A stretch of 5,076 bases of DNA from Candidatus Saccharimonadota bacterium (GCA_017515925.1 JAFWEB010000065.1:1-5076), one strand, 5' to 3'. Positions 1 through 5,076 are shown, counted from the first letter of the stretch. Notes: generated by a model from the sequence alone, not told the origin. A program made the numbers and translations.

Positions 1-1622
1 CTGTTCTCAATACCATTAATATATAGAGCTTTCACTGCAGGAATGTTGAGGGATCCAGCAAGTGCACGGCGAATTGTGACATTGCCATACCATCCACCAG
101 TATAGTTACGAAGCATACAAGTACCAGTGTATCCTGCACAATAGATTGAGTCGATGTTCTCATCCTTTAGCACGCTACCTGGGCCATAGTTCTGGCCAGC
201 ACGTTCCATAAATAGTGGGCCATAGTCGATAATAGGCTTCATCGAAGAACCTGGCTCGAGTTGTGATGTTGCAGCGTTCACCTCGCCATAACCTGGGATC
301 TTCCAGTCGACGGAACCAACCATTGCAATCACCTGAGCAGTTTCAACATCTACAGATGCAAGAGCGATGTTATCGCTACCATTTGATGCCATCAAAGCTG
401 CACCATTTGCCACAGCTTGCTCGGCCATCTGCTGAGCCTTGTAGTCTAGGGTGGTCTTGATAGTAAAGCCACCGGCACGCATGGTCTTAACACCATATTT
501 CTTTTCTAGCATGTCTTTGACCTCTAGCACGAAGTGTGGGGCCTTGATATTGTCATACTGGTTTGTTTCTGGCTTGATCGTGTCTAGGACATTTTCGGCT
601 TTGGCGGCTTCGGCTTCTTCTTTGGTGATGTAGCCCATTTCTGCCATCACATCTAGGGTATATTGCTGACGCCAAATTAGAGCTTCGTGACCATATTCAT
701 TATATGGGTTGAGCACAGCAGGGTTGTTTGGAATTGCAGCGAGCAATGCTGCCTCAGCCAAAGTCAAATCCTTTGCGCTCTTGCCAAAGTAAGTCTGTGC
801 ACCAGATTCTACACCGTTACGACGACCACCATAAGGTGACTCGTTGAGATACATGGTAATAATCTGTTCCTTGTCATACATCTTCTCTACCTCGATAGCA
901 AGGATGGCTTCCTTAATCTTACGTGGGATACCAGAAAGGCCACGATCTTTTGCTTCGTCAGAGAAGTAGACTTGCTTAATCAACTGTTGGGTGAGTGTAG
1001 AACCACCCTGGACGCTCTTGCCAGATAATGTAGAGAATGCAGCACGAATCAGGGACCAGAGATCCACACCGTTGTGGCTATAGAAGTTCCTATCCTCGAT
1101 TGCGACTGTAGCTTGGCGCATATACATAGAAATCTGATCGCCATCTACGACTAAGCGGTAATCACCGTCACCTTTATCTTCCCAGAGGATTTCTCCGTTA
1201 CGGTCTAGGTAAGTATTAACTGTCTCAGAGACTTTCAATTCGTCTAGCTGGATAGCATCCAAATCTTTCTTGAAATACAAGAATAAGCCGCCAAGTGTAA
1301 TGATAAAAATCAAAACTACAGCAGCAACAATCTTCAAAAATGTCTTGAGACCACGCTTAGAGAACCAATATTTGAATACACGCTTTGGATGGAAATGCAT
1401 CAAGAAACGCTTGACTGGATTCTTTGGCAAAGTAGCCAAATCCTCGGCGCGCTTTCTAGCTTGCTTTTCTTTCTTTACTTTTTTGCGATAGACCAAACTG
1501 GAGTACGTACTCATACTCTTATTACCACGCTTAAACAAACTCCTCTTTGGAGCTTTAGAGGATGATTTACTCTTGAGTTTAGGTGCTTTCGCAGTCTTTG
1601 GTTTATCGCTATTCTTCTTCAT
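1..1622 (-). CDS. Class A penicillin-binding protein (peptidoglycan glycosyltransferase/transpeptidase), 3' end outside window
   Basis: Bifunctional PBP1A-type enzyme: it polymerises lipid II into glycan strands and crosslinks their peptides on the outer face of the membrane. The first 540 residues are visible. A Lys/Arg-rich cytoplasmic tail (about 1-95) is followed by one membrane anchor (about 98-117). The GT51 domain has EDRNFYSHNG with catalytic Glu176, GGSTLTQQ at 206-213, RKIKEA with the second catalytic Glu238, and a YLN motif whose usual preceding ILE reads IIT. The transpeptidase domain shows PGSSMKP with nucleophile Ser459 and Lys462 (SxxK), then SLN at 524-526 (SxN). The KTG motif would lie beyond base 1. 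Family members usually have 650-850 residues, so at least 100 are missing. The start at 1622 is supported by an extended -10 box 11 bases upstream; there is no clear Shine-Dalgarno. It follows tyrS by 24 bases on the same strand. Function is confident; the exact paralogue is not. Confidence 0.95.
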   Translation of the reverse strand, partial: MKKNSDKPKTAKAPKLKSKSSSKAPKRSLFKRGNKSMSTYSSLVYRKKVKKEKQARKRAEDLATLPKNPVKRFLMHFHPKRVFKYWFSKRGLKTFLKIVAAVVLIFIITLGGLFLYFKKDLDAIQLDELKVSETVNTYLDRNGEILWEDKGDGDYRLVVDGDQISMYMRQATVAIEDRNFYSHNGVDLWSLIRAAFSTLSGKSVQGGSTLTQQLIKQVYFSDEAKDRGLSGIPRKIKEAILAIEVEKMYDKEQIITMYLNESPYGGRRNGVESGAQTYFGKSAKDLTLAEAALLAAIPNNPAVLNPYNEYGHEALIWRQQYTLDVMAEMGYITKEEAEAAKAENVLDTIKPETNQYDNIKAPHFVLEVKDMLEKKYGVKTMRAGGFTIKTTLDYKAQQMAEQAVANGAALMASNGSDNIALASVDVETAQVIAMVGSVDWKIPGYGEVNAATSQLEPGSSMKPIIDYGPLFMERAGQNYGPGSVLKDENIDSIYCAGYTGTCMLRNYTGGWYGNVTIRRALAGSLNIPAVKALYINGIEN

Positions 1623-1633
1623 AAGCTTTATTA

Positions 1634-1663
1634 ATTATAACACGATTTAACGCACGACGGCAA
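1634..1663 (-). promoter_or_regulatory. Extended -10 promoter of the PBP gene
   Basis: Read on the minus strand, TGTTATAAT occupies 1642-1634, an exact extended -10. A TTGCCG hexamer at 1663-1658 matches the -35 consensus at four of six positions, with an 18-base spacer, and lies inside the last codons of tyrS. Transcription starting 7 bases after the -10 box would begin near 1627, only about 5 bases before the ATG. The PBP gene can therefore be transcribed independently of tyrS, although no terminator separates them and read-through is possible. The promoter is inferred from sequence only. Confidence 0.7.
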
Positions 1664-2933
1664 ACTTATTTTTGCCTCTTTTGAGGATGGCTGGAGCATT
1701 TGTGACTTTGGTTTCGTCGGTAATTTTGGTGCCATTTATAGAGACGGCTCCGGACTTGATGAATTGACGAGCTTCTTTTTTGGAGCTAGCTAGTCCAGTT
1801 TCTACAAGATCATCAACAAGTGACACAGAGATTGGTTTAGTTGGCAAAATCAACGCTGCCTGCTCAATATCTTTGTCAGAAAATTCTACATCTTTTTGGA
1901 ATAATTTCTCGGATAGATTAATTACCGCTTCGGCTGCCTCTTTGCCATGGACTACTTCTGTAGCGCCTTTGGCTAGAACCTTCTGCGCAATACGCTGAGA
2001 TGGGTCTACGGCGTGCTTTGCTAAGACGCTCTCGATAGTTTCCTTATCATAAATTGTGTAGATCTTTAACAAATACTCTACGGCACTATCGGCCTGATTT
2101 AGCCAGAATTGATAGAAGTCAAAGACGGAAGTGAAATTCAGTGAGTAGTCAATGCCCTCAGCTTTTGCGACTTCTTCTGGTAGCTTGACGGTCTCGCCAG
2201 CTAGCCAGACGGCATTGCCTTCGGACTTGCCAAACTTGCGGCCACTTACCGGATCGATAATGAGAGGCGTAGACCAGACATTGGCTTCTTCGCCAGCAAA
2301 CTTACGAATCAAAGAAATACCGCTAGCACAGTTGCCATATTGATCTGCTCCACAGAGCTGCAAATCTACTCCGTATTGTCTATATAGATGATAAAAATCA
2401 TAACCCTGAATCAAAGTATAAGAGAACTCGGCATAAGAAATACCAGAGCCGCCCTCGCCCATGCGAGATTGAATAAATTTGCGATCCATCAGTTGAGTCA
2501 TAGAAAATGCCTTGCCTACAGTGCGCAAGAAATCAATGTAGTTCATATCTTTGAACCAGTCGTAATTATCTACCATGGTTAGGTCGACATCTTTGCCTTC
2601 AGAAGCGTTGATTAGGCATCTTTCAATCTGGTTTTTGATGCAATTCTTGTTGAATTCTACTTCTTCTAGTGGTTTTAGCTCGCGCTCCTTGGTGTCTTTT
2701 GGATCACCAATTTGGCCAGTCGCACCACCTACCAAAAGATATGGCTTGTAGCCATGGCGCACAAAACAAGCACACATCATGAGAGCAGCTAGATTACCAA
2801 TCGTCAGAGAATCTGCCGATGGATCAGCACCCCAATAGAATGACTTGTTTTCCTTTTCGTCTAAAAATGTTGGATCTTTGATTGTGGTCTCTGCATGAAA
2901 ACCACGCCATAATAACTCTTCTGATAGTTTCAT
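1647..2933 (-). CDS. tyrS: Tyrosyl-tRNA synthetase
   Basis: Charges tRNA-Tyr with tyrosine in the cytoplasm; class I aminoacyl-tRNA synthetase, 428 residues, the normal bacterial length. Order: Rossmann catalytic domain, then an S4 RNA-binding domain at about 366-428 ending in KRGKNKFAVVR. Visible active-site landmarks (my alignment to Bacillus and E. coli TyrRS from memory) are Tyr33, Asp77 in GGATGQIGDP, and Tyr172/Gln176/Asp179 in SYTLIQGYD for tyrosine binding, plus KFGKS at 233-237 as the KMSKS loop. The HIGH motif is changed: it reads TIGN at 44-47. About 19 extra residues separate the KFGKS region from the FYQFW segment compared with E. coli. The start at 2933 gives the expected MKLSEELLWRG N-terminus. 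An extended -10 box lies only 7 bases upstream, so the mRNA is predicted leaderless. It is transcribed toward the PBP gene. Stop is TAA. Confidence 0.97.
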   Translation of the reverse strand: MKLSEELLWRGFHAETTIKDPTFLDEKENKSFYWGADPSADSLTIGNLAALMMCACFVRHGYKPYLLVGGATGQIGDPKDTKERELKPLEEVEFNKNCIKNQIERCLINASEGKDVDLTMVDNYDWFKDMNYIDFLRTVGKAFSMTQLMDRKFIQSRMGEGGSGISYAEFSYTLIQGYDFYHLYRQYGVDLQLCGADQYGNCASGISLIRKFAGEEANVWSTPLIIDPVSGRKFGKSEGNAVWLAGETVKLPEEVAKAEGIDYSLNFTSVFDFYQFWLNQADSAVEYLLKIYTIYDKETIESVLAKHAVDPSQRIAQKVLAKGATEVVHGKEAAEAVINLSEKLFQKDVEFSDKDIEQAALILPTKPISVSLVDDLVETGLASSKKEARQFIKSGAVSINGTKITDETKVTNAPAILKRGKNKFAVVR

Positions 2934-2940
2934 AATATAT

Positions 2941-2949
2941 ATTATAGCA
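2941..2949 (-). promoter_or_regulatory. Extended -10 promoter of tyrS
   Basis: On the minus strand, TGCTATAAT lies at 2949-2941, followed by ATATATT and then the tyrS ATG at 2933. Normal -10 to start spacing places the first transcribed base at about 2934-2933, the start codon itself. No recognisable -35 box is found 16-18 bases upstream, which fits an extended -10 promoter. No Shine-Dalgarno exists between this box and the ATG; the only purine run, AGAGG, lies upstream of the -10 box and would not be transcribed. Confidence 0.7.
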
Positions 2950-2964
2950 TCTACCTCTTATTTA

Positions 2965-2973
2965 TGCTATAAT
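2965..2973 (+). promoter_or_regulatory. Extended -10 promoter of the HAD-family gene
   Basis: TGCTATAAT at 2965-2973 is an exact extended -10 box. The predicted transcription start is near 2980, giving a leader of about 20 bases that carries a Shine-Dalgarno sequence. No good -35 hexamer is seen; the position where one would sit (2945-2950) overlaps the -10 box of the opposing tyrS promoter. Confidence 0.7.
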
Positions 2974-2990
2974 TGAGCTAATAAAAAAGT

Positions 2991-2994
2991 GGAG
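2991..2994 (+). promoter_or_regulatory. Shine-Dalgarno site of the HAD-family gene
   Basis: GGAG sits five bases (TTAAC) before the ATG at 3000. It is the only convincing ribosome binding site in the window; the other three visible gene starts lack one. It fixes the start codon at 3000. Confidence 0.8.
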
Positions 2995-2999
2995 TTAAC

Positions 3000-3794
3000 A
3001 TGACCAAAAAAGTACTATCATTTGATATTGACCAAACATTAAATATTGCCAAGACGCCAATCACAGACGATATCGCCGGGCTCTTGATTGATTGTTCCGA
3101 TTACTTTGAGATTTGTCCGATTTCTGGGCAGAAATTTGATCAGTTCCTCATCCAAATTGTCAATCCAATGCTGAAAAACGGTGTCAAACCTGCTCAGCTC
3201 ACCCATCTCCATCTTTTCGTTGCTCAGGGCACGCAATACTATATATATGAAGATAAGTCCGCTGAATACGACGAAAAGAATTGGAAGCAAGTTTATAACT
3301 ATCCGCTCACCGACGAACAAGTGAAAAAGATCAGCGAGACCATCGAAAAATCCGCTCGCGAACTGGGATATTGGGAAGAGGACAAATTGCAAGAAGGCGA
3401 CGAGATTATTGAAAACCGCCTCTCTCAGGTCACCTTCTCTGCTCTAGGCCAAAAAGCTGGCACCAAGGAAAAATACGCTTGGGACCCAGATTGCAAGAAG
3501 CGCGAAAAAATCGTAGCACGCTGCAAAGAACTAGCACCAGAATTTGATTACGAAATCGGTGGCACCACCAGTATCAACGCCATCGCTCCAGGCATGAACA
3601 AAGAATTCGGCATGACCCACTTGCTAGAAGAATTAAAAGTCACCAAAGACGAAATCCTTTACTTTGGCGATATGACCCAGCCAGGTGGCAATGACTATCC
3701 AGTAGTGAAGATGGGAATTGACACCATCACTGTCCGCAGCCACGAAGATACTGGCTATGCCTTGAGAGGGATTTTAGGGGTTTCTGGAAAATAG
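3000..3794 (+). CDS. HAD-IIB family phosphatase, phosphomannomutase-like
   Basis: Cytoplasmic HAD-superfamily protein of 264 residues, closest by eye to eukaryotic-type phosphomannomutase (PMM). Motif I is FDIDQTL with nucleophile Asp9 and acid/base Asp11; motif II is ISG with Ser42; motif III is probably Lys201; motif IV is GDMTQPGGND (223-232) with metal-binding acids. That last motif and the following SHEDTG closely resemble the PMM pattern GDKTMPGGND and PEDT. The cap domain lies between about 85 and 190. Aligned from memory to human PMM2, Arg123 is kept (Arg140), but Arg134 is Gln151, Arg141 is Lys158 and Asp181 is Asn193. It may therefore be a sugar-phosphate mutase with altered binding or simply a sugar phosphatase. 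No signal peptide or membrane segment is seen. It is divergent to tyrS and 54 bases before the PIN-TRAM gene. Stop is TAG. The HAD fold is certain; the substrate is not. Confidence 0.88.
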   Translation: MTKKVLSFDIDQTLNIAKTPITDDIAGLLIDCSDYFEICPISGQKFDQFLIQIVNPMLKNGVKPAQLTHLHLFVAQGTQYYIYEDKSAEYDEKNWKQVYNYPLTDEQVKKISETIEKSARELGYWEEDKLQEGDEIIENRLSQVTFSALGQKAGTKEKYAWDPDCKKREKIVARCKELAPEFDYEIGGTTSINAIAPGMNKEFGMTHLLEELKVTKDEILYFGDMTQPGGNDYPVVKMGIDTITVRSHEDTGYALRGILGVSGK

Positions 3795-3830
3795 TTTTCT
3801 CTTTCCACTTGTGCAAGAATAGCGATTTTA

Positions 3831-3839
3831 TGTTATAAT
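3831..3839 (+). promoter_or_regulatory. Extended -10 promoter of the PIN-TRAM gene
   Basis: TGTTATAAT at 3831-3839 is an exact extended -10 box in the 54-base gap after the HAD gene. The predicted transcription start is 3845-3847. That is downstream of the ATG at 3840 but just before the ATG at 3849, so the box also decides the start codon. Only a weak -35-like TTGTGC (3809-3814) is present. No hairpin terminator is visible between the HAD stop and this box. Confidence 0.7.
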
Positions 3840-3848
3840 ATGTGGTAT

Positions 3849-4541
3849 ATGAATATAGATATAGTAATTTTGATTGCTATCCTCGTAATCTTGGCCGAGG
3901 TTTCTTTCCTATGCGTCAAATCATTTTTGAAACCACGCCAAAAGTCTGGCAAACGCAAAGTCTATATTGATTCTTCTACCCTGATGGATGGCCGAATTCT
4001 CGCCGTAGCAGAAACAGGCTTTATCGGCGACGATCTCATCATCCCCCGCTCTGTGATTCGCGAAATGCAACTGCTCGCCGATGGCAAAGACAGCGACAAA
4101 CGCTCTATCGCCCGCCGTGGGCTAGACAATGTCAACGCCCTGGAGCGCGTAGTGTATTGCAATGTAGAAATCTTGCAGGATGCACTCGATCGCACACCAG
4201 TGGACGAACGTTTAATCGCCCTAGCCAAAGAAAACCACGGCGTCATCTGCACTAATGATTTTAATCTCAACAAAGTCGCCAGCGCCGAAGGAATAGATGT
4301 GCTGAACATCAACGACCTAGCCATCGCCTTACAAAACGAATATCAACCCGGCCAAAAAATGAAAATCAAAATCACCGCCAAAGGCGCGAACGCTGGCCAA
4401 GGTGTCGGCCATCTCAAAGACGGCACAATGGTGATTGTTGATAATGGCTCCCGTAAAGTCGGCCAAGAGGTCAATGTAGAGGTAGTCCGTTTTATTCAGA
4501 CCTCTTCTGGTAGAATGTTATTCACCAAACGTACTAAATAG
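3849..4541 (+). CDS. Membrane-anchored PIN-TRAM domain protein (YacL-like putative ribonuclease)
   Basis: A predicted metal-dependent RNase facing the cytoplasm. The 230 residues comprise an N-terminal hydrophobic helix (about 3-23), a basic linker (28-37), a PIN domain (about 38-155) and a TRAM RNA-binding domain (about 168-230). PIN acidic residues are visible as Asp41 in YIDSSTLMDGR, Glu72 in VIREM, Asp119 in PVDERL and Asp137 in TNDFNL. The TRAM part begins YQPGQKMKI and contains GQGVGHLKDGTMVIVDN. The architecture resembles B. subtilis YacL, whose homologues usually have several membrane helices; only one is present here. An in-frame ATG at 3840 would add three residues (MWY), but it abuts the -10 box and is probably not transcribed, so 3849 is preferred. 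Gly and Ala codons favour GGC and GCC. The stop overlaps the convergent phosphoketolase gene by 8 bases. The domains are certain; the RNA target is unknown. Confidence 0.9.
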   Translation: MNIDIVILIAILVILAEVSFLCVKSFLKPRQKSGKRKVYIDSSTLMDGRILAVAETGFIGDDLIIPRSVIREMQLLADGKDSDKRSIARRGLDNVNALERVVYCNVEILQDALDRTPVDERLIALAKENHGVICTNDFNLNKVASAEGIDVLNINDLAIALQNEYQPGQKMKIKITAKGANAGQGVGHLKDGTMVIVDNGSRKVGQEVNVEVVRFIQTSSGRMLFTKRTK

Positions 4542-5076
4542 TTTCTAGATCTATTCCAAATTCTTTGGCATAGGCAGAATTGGCGGCAAGTTTCTCGCGG
4601 TATTTGTCAGCTAGATCAAATCTCCCCTCTCGCTCTGCCACATCGATACATAGATGGTGGCGTGAAGCTCCATTTAGACTGAGCATTTCAAATGGAGTGG
4701 TAGTGCTTCCCTCTTCATTAAATCCATGCACGGATAGACGATGGTTTGGCACATAGCAATTGAGAATAGATTTTATGGTATCGGCAAAGCCATGGAAATT
4801 AGCAATTATCATTTTATCGTTTGTATAATATTGGTCAAACATTTCTTGTGACATTTTGCCATCTGTCGTACCAATGGCATTGTAAGATAACGCATTGATG
4901 CCAACGAATCGGAATCTCAGATGTGGCATATCCTCACGCAAAATATCTAGTGCATATAGAGCCTCGCGCGTGACGATATCGCCAGCCGCAGTAAAGATAT
5001 AATCTGGATCATCGTCCGAAGCAAAACCAAATACACTCGCACCATGCTCGTATTGGAATTTGGCGTGATTTCTATC
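4534..5076 (-). CDS. xfp: Phosphoketolase (xylulose-5-phosphate/fructose-6-phosphate), C-terminal part
   Basis: Thiamine-diphosphate enzyme that phosphorolytically cleaves xylulose 5-phosphate (often also fructose 6-phosphate) to acetyl phosphate plus a shorter sugar phosphate, the key step of heterofermentative pathways. The final 180 residues are visible; full-length enzymes have about 790-830, so the start lies beyond 5076. The frame is open to the window edge, so the internal Met at 4941 is not the start. Conserved C-terminal-domain signatures are PDYIFTAAGDIVTREAL, the FRFVGINAL strand, MFDQYYTNDKMIIANFHGF, HGFNEEGSTTTPFEML and the closing AYAKEFGIDLETI, matching the family pattern REFGIDLPEV. 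The ThDP-binding residues lie in the unseen part. It converges on the PIN-TRAM gene, overlapping stop to stop; the stop is TAG. Identity is confident; the preference for X5P versus F6P cannot be read here. Confidence 0.93.
   Translation of the reverse strand, partial: DRNHAKFQYEHGASVFGFASDDDPDYIFTAAGDIVTREALYALDILREDMPHLRFRFVGINALSYNAIGTTDGKMSQEMFDQYYTNDKMIIANFHGFADTIKSILNCYVPNHRLSVHGFNEEGSTTTPFEMLSLNGASRHHLCIDVAEREGRFDLADKYREKLAANSAYAKEFGIDLETI

Larger units (their letters stand above)
2941..2973. repeat. Perfect 10-bp inverted repeat formed by two divergent promoters
   Basis: ATTATAGCAT at 2941-2950 and ATGCTATAAT at 2964-2973 are exact reverse complements separated by 13 bases. Each arm is the extended -10 box of one of the two divergent genes, tyrS and the HAD gene. 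The symmetry follows largely from sharing the same promoter consensus but extends one base beyond it, and it could also serve as a palindromic protein-binding site. Confidence 0.75.

Noticed and set aside
263..1491. Three short plus-strand open frames (263-460, 451-633, 1270-1491)
   Set aside because: All lie antisense inside the PBP gene, whose motifs are unambiguous. They have no promoter or ribosome site and show no family resemblance.
1780..2582. Plus-strand open frames antisense to tyrS (1780-1998, 2152-2343, 2388-2582)
   Set aside because: Shadows of the conserved tyrS reading frame, with low-complexity composition and no start signals.
3039..3392. Minus-strand 117-codon frame with apparently hydrophobic segments
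   Set aside because: Antisense to the HAD catalytic core. The hydrophobicity comes from reverse-reading Lys/Glu-rich codons, and there is no ribosome site.
3795..3848. Rho-independent terminator or small RNA between the HAD and PIN-TRAM genes
   Set aside because: The 54-base gap has T-rich stretches but no GC-rich hairpin; a promoter explains it better.
3962..4324. Minus-strand 120-codon frame inside the PIN-TRAM gene
   Set aside because: Ser/Arg-rich shadow of the PIN domain, which has all its catalytic acids in the plus frame.
3840..4541. A PIN-domain toxin of a toxin-antitoxin pair
   Set aside because: No small antitoxin gene is adjacent, and the TRAM domain plus membrane anchor point to the YacL type rather than VapC.
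4534..4941. Treating the 135-codon frame starting at 4941 as a complete small gene
   Set aside because: The frame stays open upstream to 5076 and that part also matches phosphoketolase (AGDIVTREAL), so Met at 4941 is internal.
1..5076. Recoded UGA (as in Gracilibacteria or Absconditabacteria)
   Set aside because: All five reading frames are open under the standard code, tryptophan is always UGG, and no in-frame UGA is needed.

Overview
The window looks like an ordinary, compact stretch of chromosome from a small-genome bacterium, most likely of the Patescibacteria (CPR) and perhaps Candidatus Saccharibacteria. That placement is inference. It rests on the TyrRS N-terminus and its TIGN signature, minimal intergenic spacing, a phosphoketolase, and a single-anchor PIN-TRAM protein; no marker gene proves it. 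The standard genetic code fits: all five frames stay open without reading UGA as sense, and the four visible stops are TAA or TAG. There is no sign of mobile DNA, CRISPR, tRNA or rRNA.

Layout. Bases 1-1622 (minus) hold the N-terminal 540 residues of a bifunctional class A penicillin-binding protein (PBP) whose 3' end lies outside the window. Just upstream of it, on the same strand, is a complete tyrosyl-tRNA synthetase (1647-2933). A 66-bp divergent promoter region (2934-2999) separates tyrS from two plus-strand genes. These are a HAD-IIB phosphomannomutase-like protein (3000-3794) and a membrane-anchored PIN-TRAM nuclease-like protein (3849-4541). The right end (4534-5076, minus) is the C-terminal 180 residues of a phosphoketolase, which converges on the PIN-TRAM gene with an 8-bp overlap. 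About 97% of the window is coding, and no gap exceeds 70 bases.

The genes serve different core jobs: cell-wall polymerisation and crosslinking, tRNA charging, sugar-phosphate chemistry, RNA metabolism, and a heterofermentative-type carbon route. They do not form a pathway together.

The clearest unifying signal is regulatory. All four gene starts in the window have an exact TGnTATAAT extended -10 box. For three of them (PBP, tyrS, PIN-TRAM) the box sits so close to the ATG that the mRNA would have about 0-5 leader bases, which implies leaderless or nearly leaderless translation. Only the HAD gene has room for a Shine-Dalgarno sequence, and it has one. The tyrS and HAD promoters are two halves of a perfect 10-bp inverted repeat. 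I found no novel multi-gene system. The most interesting points are this promoter architecture, the altered HIGH motif of TyrRS, and the changed phosphate-binding residues of the phosphomannomutase-like protein.
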